The position numbers were made by a program, and so were the translations under genes. The notes under the pieces are model-generated. The model was given only the letters and a program-made list of their open reading frames with translations, did not search any database and was not told the origin of the DNA. A stretch of 64,000 nt of DNA, taken from contig NZ_CP149571.1 in assembly GCF_037890695.1 (NCBI RefSeq), forward strand, positions 2,572,001-2,636,000, given 5' to 3'. The DNA is from Aeromonas jandaei (lineage in GTDB: Bacteria; Pseudomonadota; Gammaproteobacteria; Enterobacterales; Aeromonadaceae). This document shows, piece by piece, positions 17,811 to 29,552 of this stretch (its first letter is position 1; the number at the start of each line of letters is the position of its first letter).

Positions 17811-18688
17811 AGTGTATTGTACTGGGGGGCCGTTCAATGCTGGGTCTCAAGTTAAGGAAATTACTTGAAGCCCGTGGGCATCAGGTATGGCTAGTTGGAA
17901 GAGGTCAAGAAGATGATTTTTGGCTCGAGTTGGGTGCTCCGCGAGACATTGAATTGCCCACAGGTTTCAAAGCTGATGTGTTATTTCATTGTGCTGCCAG
18001 TTTCTCAGATGATTCCTTAGAGGGGATTGGGCAGAACATTTCTGTTAATGTTGCTGCTTGCCATCAGGTTTTGAAGTTGGCTCAGGCTGCGGGGGTTTGT
18101 TCGCTTGTTTATGCTGGGACAATTGGCTCTGATTTTGAGTTGTTAGAGGCGGGGCAACAACCTAATAGCTATACATTGTCTAAAGCTCAGGCTGAGCAGT
18201 GGTTACAATTGGGAATGTGTCAACTGGGGGGGAGTTTTTGTTCACTGCGCTTGACTCAACTCTGGGATGATGAGGGGCTATGTTGTGTTCATCAGCCTTG
18301 GGTGGGGCGTATCATTGCATATGCCTCTAGGGGGATGGATCTGAATATGCCAGTTTCTCTGGGGCCTAGAAATTTTTTGCATGTCGAAGACGCGGCTACC
18401 TTGATGTTGCTGGCAGCAGAAAGCCGACTGTCTGGTATTTATCCAGCTTGTGCTCAGATATCTATTGATATGTCTACATTGGCATTACGAGCATATTCAG
18501 CATTTAATGTTGGGGGAAGGGTAACCCTAGACCCTTCAAAAAAACCATTTAGATTAGTGAAATTCAGTGAAGATTTTACCCTTTACAATAGATTGGGATA
18601 TTTTCCTAGGATTTCTATTCTAGATAGCTTTGATAGAATTAAATATGCAAAAACTGCTACCGCCTTTTGGCCAATGGACGTGTCATGA
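17807..18688 (+). CDS. NAD-dependent epimerase/dehydratase family protein
   Basis: The 293-residue extended SDR protein starts MKCIVLGGRSMLGLKLRKLL, a GxxxxxG nucleotide-binding motif, and has the catalytic pattern SYTLSKAQAEQW (Tyr and Lys four apart) and NFLHVEDAA. It likely acts as reductase or epimerase on an activated sugar. The ATG was chosen for its ATGA overlap with the methyltransferase; earlier codons in the frame lack homology. It overlaps the ATP-grasp gene by ATGA, so these genes form one translational unit. The exact reaction cannot be read from the sequence. Confidence 0.75.
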   Translation: MKCIVLGGRSMLGLKLRKLLEARGHQVWLVGRGQEDDFWLELGAPRDIELPTGFKADVLFHCAASFSDDSLEGIGQNISVNVAACHQVLKLAQAAGVCSLVYAGTIGSDFELLEAGQQPNSYTLSKAQAEQWLQLGMCQLGGSFCSLRLTQLWDDEGLCCVHQPWVGRIIAYASRGMDLNMPVSLGPRNFLHVEDAATLMLLAAESRLSGIYPACAQISIDMSTLALRAYSAFNVGGRVTLDPSKKPFRLVKFSEDFTLYNRLGYFPRISILDSFDRIKYAKTATAFWPMDVS

Positions 18689-19677
18689 ATCATGAATTAA
18701 CTATTATTGTTACAGGCATTGGTGCTATTATAGGCCAGGGGATCATCTCCAGTCTAAGAAATATTGGCTCGGGCATTAAAATTGTGGGGGTTGATAAAAA
18801 TCCACGTTGTTCCTCCAGACAAATAGTTGATGAGTTTGAGTCAAAGCCAGAATGTGATGAGGCTAGCCAAAGTTATTTAGATTTTTGGATTGAACTAGTT
18901 TCACGACATCAAGTAAAGTTAATTTTTCCCAGTGTGGATGCAGATATTCGTTTTTTCAATATGAATAGAGAATTATTTTATACATTAAGAGTATCTGTCG
19001 CTCTAAATTCTCCAAAACTATTGCAGGCAACAACTAATAAATGGTTATTTCATCAGGACATTTCTCAGTTGGACATCGAAGTTATTCCAAGTTGCTGTCC
19101 TGACAGTTGGATAACGGCTATCTACACCCTTGGGGCCCCACCTTTTATTTTAAAACCTCTTGAGGGAAGTGGATCTAAGGGAATTCACCTCATTGAAGAT
19201 GAGTTAGACTTTAATTATTTTTCTGCAAAGTGTGATTCAGAGTGGATGTTACAAAAATTTGTCGGATCTGATGAGCAAGAATATACCGTAGGAATATTTG
19301 GTTTTGGAGACGGTCATTATATTGGACCAATCCGTTTCTTGCGTAGATTAGCCAGTGCTGGTTGTACACAGCAGGCGGAAGTGGTTGAAGAAATTCCAGT
19401 TATGGATGATGTTATCAGAAAGCTTTGTGTATATTATCAGCCAGAAGGTCCCACTAATTTTCAATTCAGGATATCAGATGGAAAAGCATACCTATTGGAA
19501 ATAAATCCCCGTTTCTCGAGTAGTAACTCTTTGAGAACTGCCTTTGGCTTCAACGAAGCAGACATGTCTATAAAATATTATTGTAATGGTATTAATCCTG
19601 ATATGCCTACTATTCGTAAAGGAATAGGTTGGCGTTATTTTGCAGATAGAGTCGAATATGATAGCAATATTGACTGA
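18685..19677 (+). CDS. ATP-grasp ligase-like protein
   Basis: The 330-residue protein has a Rossmann-like pre-grasp part (GIGAIIGQGIISSLRNI, FPSVDADIRFF) and an ATP-grasp core with PFILKPLEGSGSKGIHLIE and the magnesium-binding ENP-type motif LLEINPRFSSSNSLR. It resembles the carbamoyl-phosphate-synthase-like ATP-grasp proteins seen in polysaccharide and natural-product loci, which join a carboxylate to an amine or other nucleophile. Inference: it could form an amide on the 4-amino sugar. It overlaps the upstream epimerase (ATGA) and the downstream phosphoesterase (20 bases), which argues for a stoichiometric function in the same pathway. Confidence 0.75.
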   Translation: MNHELTIIVTGIGAIIGQGIISSLRNIGSGIKIVGVDKNPRCSSRQIVDEFESKPECDEASQSYLDFWIELVSRHQVKLIFPSVDADIRFFNMNRELFYTLRVSVALNSPKLLQATTNKWLFHQDISQLDIEVIPSCCPDSWITAIYTLGAPPFILKPLEGSGSKGIHLIEDELDFNYFSAKCDSEWMLQKFVGSDEQEYTVGIFGFGDGHYIGPIRFLRRLASAGCTQQAEVVEEIPVMDDVIRKLCVYYQPEGPTNFQFRISDGKAYLLEINPRFSSSNSLRTAFGFNEADMSIKYYCNGINPDMPTIRKGIGWRYFADRVEYDSNID

Positions 19678-20347
19678 TATTCATGGTAATTTTCCTGCGC
19701 TTGAGGCCGTTGTCGAAGACGCTCAGTCACAAGGAGCAACAGAATTTATTTCTCTGGGGGATGTTGCAGGTTATGGGGCTCAAGTTCCAGAATGTATAGA
19801 TTTATTAAAAGAATTGTCAGCAATCAATATTTTGGGGAATCACGACCGCTATATCATTAATAATGAGAATTGTCCACGTTCAAGAGTGGTGAGTCAAATT
19901 ATTGCCATGCAAAAAAGTAGTTTAGGTGACCGGCATCTTGCATGGTTGGAAAATTCGGTCAATAAAATCGAATTTGAGGATGTTCTAATGGTACATGGTG
20001 GTCCAGATGACCTACAGGATCAGTATCTGTATCAATTGCACCGTGACCTAATTCCAGTAGGAAAACGATGGCTTTTTTCAGGTCATACCCATGTACAGTC
20101 GTTAGTGTATTTTGATAATGGTTGCTATTGTAATCCTGGTTCGGTTGGACAACCTCGAGATGGAGATTGGCGCACTGGTTATGCGTTATTTGATGGAAAA
20201 TGCGTCCGCTTACGACGGCTAGAATATGATCTGGATCGTACTATCTTGGCAATGAAAAACTTTGGACTAGAAGCATTTTGCTATGAAAATCTGCGTCTTG
20301 GAGCGCAAATTGGTGGCCGAATAGATTTTTTAAATATTGAAAGATGA
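19658..20347 (+). CDS. Calcineurin-like metallophosphoesterase
   Basis: The 229-residue protein has all metal-binding motifs of the YfcE/MJ0936-type family: DIHGN near residue 7, GDVAGYG, GNHDRY, VHGGP and SGHTHVQ, followed by CNPGSVGQPRDG. Such enzymes hydrolyse phosphodiesters or monoesters with two metal ions. A phosphoesterase inside a nucleotide-sugar operon is unusual. It overlaps the ATP-grasp gene by 20 bases and lies 12 bases before the CmcI-like gene. Candidate roles are removal of a phosphate or nucleotide from a pathway intermediate, or recycling of a by-product of the ligase; neither is shown. Confidence 0.8.
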   Translation: MIAILTDIHGNFPALEAVVEDAQSQGATEFISLGDVAGYGAQVPECIDLLKELSAINILGNHDRYIINNENCPRSRVVSQIIAMQKSSLGDRHLAWLENSVNKIEFEDVLMVHGGPDDLQDQYLYQLHRDLIPVGKRWLFSGHTHVQSLVYFDNGCYCNPGSVGQPRDGDWRTGYALFDGKCVRLRRLEYDLDRTILAMKNFGLEAFCYENLRLGAQIGGRIDFLNIER

Positions 20348-20359
20348 CAGGAGTCATTC

Positions 20360-21142
20360 ATGGATCCGAGAGTAAAATTCAAAATGCAAGTAGCAGAAAA
20401 TATTCAACGACTAGAACAGGATAGTGAACTGTTTGATACATCTCTACACTGGATGCTTGAGGTGGCTCGAGTTGGCTCATATACCTATAATTTTCAATGG
20501 ATGGGGCGACCCATTATCCAATATCCTCAAGATATAGTTGCGATGCAAGAAATAATCTGGGAGGTCAGGCCAGATTTAATTATCGAAACAGGGATTGCAC
20601 ATGGTGGCTCACTGGTTTTCAGCGCATCCATGTTGGCACATCTGGATATGTGTGATGCTATACAGGCGGGGAAGATGATTGACCCAAGGATATCAAAGCG
20701 TAAGGTTATTGGTATTGATATTGATATTCGAGTTCATAATCGTGAGGTTATTGATGCTCATCCCATGCGTTCACGCATTGAAATGATTCAGGGTTCTAGT
20801 ATCGCACCTGAAGTGGTCGAAAAGGTCAAAACGTTGTCACGTTCTTATGAACGTATTCTTGTGTGCCTTGACAGCAATCACACTCACGAGCATGTATTGG
20901 CCGAGTTAGAGGCCTATGCTCCATTGGTATCAAAAGGTAGTTACTGTGTTGTTTTTGATTCGGTTATTGAGCATATGCCAGATGAATTCTGCCAAGGACG
21001 CCTCTGGGGTAAAGGTAACAACCCTAAGACTGCCGTGTGGCAATATATTAATGAGCATGATCAATTTGTCATCGATACTGCAATACCTGCCAAGCTGCAG
21101 ATTACCGTAGCGCCAGATGGTTTTCTAAAACGGATTAAATAG
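20360..21142 (+). CDS. CmcI/RhmT-like family protein (probable sugar O-methyltransferase)
   Basis: The 260-residue protein is of the cephalosporin-hydroxylase (CmcI) family, whose fold is a SAM methyltransferase. Visible features are IIETGIAHGGSLVFSASML (SAM motif), GIDIDIR and the metal-site region LDSNHTHEHV. Relatives in glycan loci methylate sugar hydroxyls, so despite the usual database name a hydroxylase is unlikely. GGAG is found 12 bases before the ATG. It is the last gene of the CDP-sugar run; an insertion sequence begins three bases after its stop. Confidence 0.75.
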   Translation: MDPRVKFKMQVAENIQRLEQDSELFDTSLHWMLEVARVGSYTYNFQWMGRPIIQYPQDIVAMQEIIWEVRPDLIIETGIAHGGSLVFSASMLAHLDMCDAIQAGKMIDPRISKRKVIGIDIDIRVHNREVIDAHPMRSRIEMIQGSSIAPEVVEKVKTLSRSYERILVCLDSNHTHEHVLAELEAYAPLVSKGSYCVVFDSVIEHMPDEFCQGRLWGKGNNPKTAVWQYINEHDQFVIDTAIPAKLQITVAPDGFLKRIK

Positions 21143-21145
21143 TTG

Positions 21146-22232
21146 TGTACAGATCTAGTTATCACCTGACACCGGCTTCAAACCGGTGTCTTGTTTACGC
21201 TACTTTAGTGCGCACTTCCTTCGGTATCAATTTCAGGCCCTTCTTGAACATGCTGTAAGGCGTCTGCCCCTTCATCATCCTGTCTTGATGTGGCCGCTGG
21301 GTGTTGTAGTGCTCCAGGTAGCTATCCAGGTCTGTCTGCATCTGCTCTACCGATTCATACCAGGTCGTTCTCCCCTTGATACGGAAGTGTTCATCCAGCA
21401 GTGTGCGATGCAGTCGCTCGATAAAGCCGTTACTCTGCGGCCTGCGTACCTTGGTTGTCCGGTGCTCAATCTCCTCCAGTTGCAGGAACAGCTCGTAGGG
21501 ATGATGGTCTGGGCATCCACAGAACTCGCGCCCGTTATCCGACAGGATGGTATAGATGCGTGCCTCGTGGGCCTCGAAAAACGGCAGCACCGTTTCATTG
21601 AGCGCATGAACCGAGGTCACCGGCAGCTTGCTGGTGTAGAGCCGTCCCCAGGCGTGGCGACTGTAGCAGTCCTGCACGGTTTGCAGATACACCTTGCCAA
21701 CCCCCTTGAGCGTGCCGACGAAGAAGGTGTCGACCGACACCAGCTCCCCGGTGTAGTGAACCTCAATCTGGCGTTCGCGAAACTTGGGGCTGAAGCGCTC
21801 TAACAGGCGAATTTGCTCGTCATTGAGCTCAATGGTCTGCTCCCGGTGGGTTTTCTCGAGGCGCAACAAGCGGTCGTGTTTGGAGAGCATGTCATGCCGT
21901 TGCCACACGCCACGCACACCACCCGCACTGACATTGATGCCCTGCAGAGCAAGTTCTTGGGCGACCCGCAGCGGGCCATGGGTTGGCCTGATGAGGGAGT
22001 AATCGAGGATGGCCTGTTCAATCTCGGGAGCGACCCGATTGGGATGAGCCCCTTTACAGCCGGGCAATTTGGCGAGCTCTAGCAGGCTGAGTTTGCGACG
22101 TGCTACTTTCTCGTTGGTGGTCATACGGTGACTCCAGATAACACGGTAGGGGTACCGTTTTGTTATCCGGTTTGAAGCCGTATGACCACTCCCTTTTGTG
22201 GGCAACTGTCAGGTGAATACCATCTCGATACA
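21146..22232 (-). mobile_element. IS481-type insertion sequence, copy 1 (internally deleted)
   Basis: The element is 1,087 bases long, with ends TGTACAGATCTAGTTATCACCTGACA and the complement TGTATCGAGATGGTATTCACCTGACA as imperfect inverted repeats sharing the inner TCACCTGACA. It is the same element as copy 2 at 25241-26437 in the same orientation but lacks 111 bases near the 5' end of the transposase gene. The missing part lies between two similar decamers (TTTGTCGAGC and TTTGGCGAGC in copy 2), so slippage or recombination between short repeats explains the loss. No convincing target duplication is seen. Confidence 0.8.
21195..22124 (-). CDS. IS481-family transposase with in-frame deletion
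   Basis: The reading frame gives 309 residues. The DDE domain appears whole: VDTFFVG, LSDNGREFCG and the final glutamate in NGFIERLHRTL. Compared with copy 2, 37 residues are missing after LELAK, in the helix-turn-helix DNA-binding part, so the protein probably cannot bind its ends properly. Otherwise the protein is close to copy 2. The ATG at 22124 (MTTNEKVARRKLS) matches copy 2; the frame is open further upstream only by chance. Confidence 0.8.
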   Translation of the reverse strand: MTTNEKVARRKLSLLELAKLPGCKGAHPNRVAPEIEQAILDYSLIRPTHGPLRVAQELALQGINVSAGGVRGVWQRHDMLSKHDRLLRLEKTHREQTIELNDEQIRLLERFSPKFRERQIEVHYTGELVSVDTFFVGTLKGVGKVYLQTVQDCYSRHAWGRLYTSKLPVTSVHALNETVLPFFEAHEARIYTILSDNGREFCGCPDHHPYELFLQLEEIEHRTTKVRRPQSNGFIERLHRTLLDEHFRIKGRTTWYESVEQMQTDLDSYLEHYNTQRPHQDRMMKGQTPYSMFKKGLKLIPKEVRTKVA

Positions 22233-23433
22233 TGCTGGGTGCGGTCGGTATGGCGGCGCTGGTTGCCCACGGCATCGGTGCGGCTGAACACTTCGACCCG
22301 CAGCAGCTGGAGCTGTTCGCCCAGAGTGATGTCCGGCAGCGGCCAGCCCGAGCTCAGTACGGTGCGAATAAATGGCCTGTCAGCGCGGCCGAAGGCAAAC
22401 CCCAGCTCGACGACGGTCCCCTCAACGGGGAACTGCAGCAGTCCCTGCTCAGGCCCGCCGAACATTACCGGCAGCGGCACGGCGCGATAGAGTGGGGCGG
22501 TCTTGTCCGGCTGGCCATCTTACCCCAGCAGTTGCACGTCCACCGCATAGCGTGGGCGAAACGGATCATTGAGCTGGCCAGCTGCCGCGTTGTCACTGAT
22601 GGCCTCGACTCGCCCGAACTTGGGTAGGTGCATCTGGTAGGCCAGTTCCGGGAATTCGCCCTCCATCTTGCGCCGCTCCGGCGACTTCACCTTTTTACCG
22701 GGTGTTGCCGTAGTGAGGGCCATCTCGTCGCCCTTGAGGCGTACCCTAACCATCCGCTTGCCGTTGACGAGTGCGCCTGGGCGCATGGCCGGGATCGGCG
22801 CGGTGGTGGTGGTGTTTCCCGCCTGGCGGCCAGAGAAAGCCGGATCCAGCTCCACTGGCCTATCCGCTCAACGGCTATGGGCATGAGTGCCCACGAAGAT
22901 GGTGCCATCCGATTGCTGATGCCAGATGAAGTCCGGCACTGCGAAGGCGCGACCCGCGTTGTTCAGCAACTGATAGCCGGTACCAGCGCTGGTGAAGTTG
23001 GGGATCGGCTTGTCGGTATAGTCGGTCCCATCCGGCAGCAAAAAGGTGAGCTGGGTCTGGTCGCTCAACCAGGCCAGCAGACCGCGCAGGGTGGCCTGCT
23101 GCAGGCTGATTGGAAATGAGCTCCCTAATATACCGGCCAACTCGCGGCACAGCAGCTTGCTGGCGGGCTGCACGTCATACACGTATCCGATAAACCAGCG
23201 CCGCAGCTCGCCGTTGTAGCCAAGATCCACGGTCAGGGTTTGCCCCTTCTCCGCGCTCCCCTCGATGGTGAGGGCTGCGCGGCCGCCCGCGCAGAGATCC
23301 AGCACGATATCGTGGTCGATGAGATTAGCCGGTTGGCCGCCCAGGGTGAGGTTGGTCGCGAGTTTCACGCCATCAGGTCTCCCAGTTTGTTATCCAGCCC
23401 CTTGATGGTTTTCTCCCACGAGCTCAGCTCCTG
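22233..23433 (-). pseudogene. Phage tail hub/baseplate gene remnants
   Basis: Broken frames on the minus strand join into one phage-like protein. It starts with GTG at 23368 (MKLATNLTLGGQPANLIDHD) and includes KGQTLTVDLGYNGELRRWF. The frame breaks near 22,860 and again near 22,500, and the gene ends as an OB-fold-like segment (EGTVVELGFAFGRADRPFI) cut by the IS at 22232. The build (hub-like part plus OB fold) recalls gpD/gp27-gp5 and VgrG-type tail proteins. Upstream, a second phage gene survives only as its last 23 codons (ending KGLDNKLGDLMA at 23365, overlapping by GTGA). No other phage genes remain. Confidence 0.6.
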
Positions 23434-23764
23434 ATGGGGTCACTGAGGCCGGAGGGGCGGCAGCTCGTGCTGAAAGGTCTTCGTGGAGCGTAACAAGCTG
23501 GAATTCCGTGCCGCAGACGTATGGCATCCTTCATTGAATAACAATAACTGTCAGGTCTGACGGTATAGGCGAGGCTACAGTTATACGCTCGATAACATGG
23601 AACTATTCCGGCAGTTCGTATTCCTTTGGTGAAGAGATAGTTAATTTTAATCTCTCTCGGCTATTATAACTGCTAACATGTGAGTCAAGAAAGTAAAAGC
23701 CCAAACGGGCTTTTACTTATATTAACAGTTTAATGAACAGCCTGAAATCATCTAGCAATATCGG
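23434..23764. other. Intergenic stretch between phage remnant and acyltransferase
   Basis: No gene is supported here. GC-rich phage-derived DNA ends at about 23,530 and AT-rich DNA begins. The only clear element is the terminator at 23691-23718. Confidence 0.6.
23691..23718 (-). terminator. Rho-independent terminator of the acyltransferase gene
   Basis: A perfect 12-base stem (AAGTAAAAGCCC with its complement) has a four-base loop; the A-rich and T-rich arms make it usable from both sides. It lies 47 bases past the acyltransferase stop. Confidence 0.75.
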
Positions 23765-24883
23765 TCAAAGCTGAGATGCTGCCATTTCAACGCGCCTACC
23801 CTTCATTCTAATGAATTTGCGAGCTGGCTCTTCAATCAAATAATATCCTGCAGCAGACATCGCCACTAACACAAAAAATGATACCACCATTAAAACAATA
23901 TTATTGGAAAGGACTGGGATTATCTCCACCAACTTGGCGTGATAGGTAGTCATGAACAAGAGAATAAATACTTGAAAAGAATAAAAACAATAGCTTATTT
24001 TGCCTAGCCAAACAAAAATACGAGAAGACAAAATTAAAGATATAATCCCTTTGTTGTTTGATAATGAAAAGATCATAAAGGCTACTACAGGAATTACAAT
24101 CCAATTATGACCAACATAATTAGACATCCTTGACCCAACAAAACCAAGGTAAAACAAAAATAAAAAGATAACAATAATCTGAGCCAATACACCGTGCTGA
24201 TAAATAAAGCCTCGGCGAATTAGCAAAAAAGAACACACCCCGACGAGAAACTCAGGTAAACGGAAAATGGGCATAGAATAAAAAACAGGGTTGGTCGTAG
24301 CATCAAACAGAGTAGCAGAAATCCCTGGTAATGTAGCCCATACCCAACATATAGCTATCGTTAAAAATAGTTTTTTCGTTGATGCCCTCAAGAGATATGG
24401 AAGCATTAAAGGAAGCATTAAATAACAGAATGCCTCCACAGAGATTGACCAACTACCACCATCATTCCAATAACCAAAAAATTGAGGAAACCATGCTTGA
24501 ACAAGAAATATATTCGATGTAACAATTAAAACAACCTTGCAAATCGCTTTAAATGTGTCGGTTATCGACATTCCAATGATGTCAAACCCAAGCCACGGTA
24601 GTGTTATTAATGCTGCCACAACATAGATAGGATATATTCTAGCAAATCTATTCTTTAAGTATTCACTTACTGTGAACGACTGCCCTGCATACCGATAGGC
24701 AAGAACAAAACCCGAGAGTATAAAAAACAGACTCATTCCTACGGCGCCTTGCCCAACAATGTTGCTAACAAAATTGTTAGATGTTATTGGCCAGCGAATG
24801 TGGATATGAAATATAAAAACATATAGAGCTGCAACAAATCGCAGCCCAGTCAAAGATAGAATCTCACCTTCTTTATTATTCAA
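23765..24883 (-). CDS. Acyltransferase 3 family membrane O-acyltransferase
   Basis: The 372-residue integral membrane protein has about ten hydrophobic segments. The N-terminal signature is SLTGLRFVAALYVFIFHIHI with the conserved arginine and histidine, followed by FFILSGFVLAYRY and RFARIYPIY. This is the OafA/NolX-type family that acetylates or acylates surface sugars from the periplasmic side. A TTG at 24883 seems to be the start: AGGAG lies nine bases upstream, and no ATG occurs before the conserved region. The gene is AT-rich and stands between two IS copies, opposite to the main island genes. Probably adds O-acetyl groups to the O-antigen or flagellar glycan. Confidence 0.85.
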   Translation of the reverse strand: MNNKEGEILSLTGLRFVAALYVFIFHIHIRWPITSNNFVSNIVGQGAVGMSLFFILSGFVLAYRYAGQSFTVSEYLKNRFARIYPIYVVAALITLPWLGFDIIGMSITDTFKAICKVVLIVTSNIFLVQAWFPQFFGYWNDGGSWSISVEAFCYLMLPLMLPYLLRASTKKLFLTIAICWVWATLPGISATLFDATTNPVFYSMPIFRLPEFLVGVCSFLLIRRGFIYQHGVLAQIIVIFLFLFYLGFVGSRMSNYVGHNWIVIPVVAFMIFSLSNNKGIISLILSSRIFVWLGKISYCFYSFQVFILLFMTTYHAKLVEIIPVLSNNIVLMVVSFFVLVAMSAAGYYLIEEPARKFIRMKGRRVEMAASQL

Positions 24884-25240
24884 TTCCTAACACTCCTATA
24901 TTAAACGGTCTGAATTAATTTATTGTAATAAAGGGGGGTATACATCCAATTTATAATATTAAATTTTTTAGACAATGTATCATATTGGTTTCTTGATTTT
25001 TCGATATATTATCTTCACATGAAAAGAAACAACACAGTCAGATTAACAGCAGGACAATAGTAGATTAACCTAAAAAACGAGTGGAGAGAAGAACACAACC
25101 ACAGTCGGTATAAATATTGTTTACTCCACAAAGTAAAGCTGACTGCTATTTACTCTTGGTTTGTGTGAGCAACGAGCAAAGCATGAGATTGCGGGTCTGA
25201 TCAAACTGCGAAACGGGTTTAACTAGGCAGTCGTCCTGTT
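24884..25240. other. AT-rich intergenic stretch before IS copy 2
   Basis: No open frame of note. It presumably holds the acyltransferase promoter on the minus strand (AT-rich 24,900-25,030); no clear boxes can be named. Confidence 0.5.
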
Positions 25241-26437
25241 TGTACAGGTCTAGTTATCACCTGACACCGGCCTCAAACCGATGTCTTGTTTACGCTACTT
25301 TAGAGCGCACTTCCTTCGGTATCAATTTCAGACCCTTCTTGAACATGCTGTAGGGGATTTGACCCTCCATCATCCTGCCTTGATGTGGCCGCTTGGTGTT
25401 GTAGTGCTCCAGGTAGCTATCTAGGTCTGTCTGCATCTGCTCTACCGACTCATACCAGGTCGTCCTCCCTTTGATGCGGAAGTGTTCATCCAGTAGTGTG
25501 CGATGCAGTCGCTCGATAAAGCCGTTGCTCTGCGGCCTGCGTACCTTGGTTGTCCGGTGTTCAATTCCCTCCAGTTGCAGAAACAGCTCGTAGGGATGGT
25601 GGTCAGGTCGTCCACAGAACTCGCGCCGTTGTCCGACAGGATGGTATAGACGCGTGCCTCGTGGGCCTCGAAAAACGGCAGCACCGTTTCATTGAGCACA
25701 TGAACCGAGGTTACCGGCAGCTTGCTCGTGTAGAGCCGTCCCCAAGCGTGGCGGCTATAGCAGTCCAGCACTGTTTGCAGATACACCTTGCCAACCCCCT
25801 TGAGCGCGCCGACGAAGAAGGTGTCGACCGCAACCAGTTCCCCGGTGTAGTGGACCTCAATCTGGCGTTCGCGAAACTCGGGGCTAAAGCGCTCTAACAG
25901 GCGAATTTGCTCGTCATTGAGCTCAATGGTCTGCTCACGGTGAGTTTTCTCAAGGCGCAGCAAGCGGTCGTGTTTGGAGAGCAAGTCGTGCCGTTGCCAC
26001 ACGCCACGCACACCACCCGCACTGACATTGATGCCTTGCAGAGCCAGTTCTTGGGCGACCCGCAGCGGGCCATGAGTTGGTCTGGTGAGGGAGTAATCGA
26101 GGATGGCCTGTTCAATCTCGGGAGCGACCAGATTGGGATGAGCCCCTTTACAGCCGGGCAATTTGTCGAGCAATCCCTCTGCACCATAGGTCTGGTAATT
26201 ACGGCGAATTTCGTAGAACTGCTGACGGCTGTAGCCGATGAGTTTGTAGGCTTTACTGACATTATTGAGCTCTTTGGCGAGCTCTAGCTGGCTGAGTTTG
26301 CGACGTGCTATTTTCTCGTTGGTGGTCATACGGTGACTCTAGATGACACTGTAGGGGTACCGTTTTGTTATCCGGTTTGAAGCCGTATGACCACTCCCTT
26401 TTGTGGACAACAGTCAGGTGAATACCATCTCCATACA
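25241..26437 (-). mobile_element. IS481-type insertion sequence, copy 2
   Basis: The element is 1,197 bases long and full in length, with the same end sequences and orientation as copy 1 at 21146. It retains the 111 bases that copy 1 lost, but its transposase is frameshifted. The right end lies 16 bases from the stop of pseC, so its insertion removed or displaced whatever followed pseC. Confidence 0.8.
25290..26329 (-). pseudogene. IS481-family transposase, frameshifted
   Basis: It starts MTTNEKIARRKLSQLELAK and has the complete helix-turn-helix part (SKAYKLIGYSRQQFYEIRR). Near 25,625 one base is lost in a C run compared with copy 1 (GCGCCG against GCGCCCG), directly after LSDNG, so the catalytic glutamate and the C-terminus are out of frame and the protein ends at 25442. 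Full length would be about 346 residues. Confidence 0.8.
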
Positions 26438-26452
26438 GTCCGATAACTAGCT

Positions 26453-28600
<2,148 letters not shown>

Positions 28601-28729
28601 TCAAAAACAGTAGATGAATCATATGCTAGCAAATAAAGTACCAGCTTTTTCTGTAAAGAGTGTGATCAATTCATAAAAACGGTTTTAAAGCCAAGGGCAT
28701 CACTTAGGTTTTGGTCTCTTTGGCTTTTG

Positions 28730-29552
28730 TTACTTTCTGATTGCCCTGCATATATCTTCCACCGCATTGAGGGCTCTTGGGGTGAATCGGTGCAGCTCAT
28801 CGGAGTTGACCAGCATCAGTCGGTGATGTTTCACCGCATCAAGGTTTGGCCACTGCTGCCAGTGACGCAGGGCGTCAGGATCTTGACTCCCGGCCAGGAT
28901 CAGAGCTGGGTTGGCCCTGATGACCTGTTCAATATTCACCTGAGGGTAGGGTGTTCTGGCATTGCTCATGACGTTGACTCCGCCACAGAGCTCGATGGCC
29001 TGAGCGGGCCAGGCGTTGCCGCTCACGCTGGTGAGCGGCGGGTGCCCAGAGCTGGTAGAACACCTTGACGCCGGTTGGTTGGCCATAGCGCTGTTGCAGG
29101 GAATGCAGGCGTGCCAGATAGCGATCGGCGGCTTCGTTGGCGCTCTTTTCCACCCCCAGTAATTTGCCCAGCGCCCGCATCTCGCTGGCCAGCGAGGCAA
29201 AATCGGTAGGCTCCGAGTAGAAGATCGGGATCCCGAGCTGTTCCAACGGGGCCAGCATCCGTGATTGAGCCGAGCGCCAGCCGAGAATGAGATCCGGCTT
29301 TTGCGCCAGCACAGCCTCGACATTGATGCTGCGATAATTCGCCACCTTTGGCTTGGTTTTGACCTCGGGGGGATAGTCTGAGGCATCATCGATGGCCACC
29401 AGTTTGTCGCCGGCGCCAATCTCGTAGAGCAATTCGGTCAGGTGAGGAACAACACTCACCACCCGGGTCGGCGTAGCGGCCTGCAGGACACCGGGCAACC
29501 AGGCAAGCAGCACGCAGGGCAGCCAGATAGGCAAGCGCAACACTCTACCCAT
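28730..29552 (-). pseudogene. btuF: Vitamin B12 ABC transporter periplasmic binding protein, frameshifted
   Basis: Periplasmic corrinoid-binding protein with a signal peptide (IWLPCVLLAWLPGVLQA) and the BtuF pattern RVVSVVPHLTELLYEIGAGD. The frame breaks near 29,040: up to VFYQLWA it is in one frame, then PPLTSVSGNAWPAQAIELCGG and the rest (to 28730) are in another. An extra C in a CCC run explains it. The ATG overlaps the end of the cbiB-like gene by eight bases, and the order mtnN-cbiB-btuF looks like one operon. With one base removed the protein would have the normal length of about 273 residues, so a read error is possible. Confidence 0.85.

Noticed and set aside
21186..21803. Plus-strand open frame opposite the IS481-type transposase
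   Set aside because: It repeats in the second IS copy only as the reverse of the transposase, which has DDE motifs.
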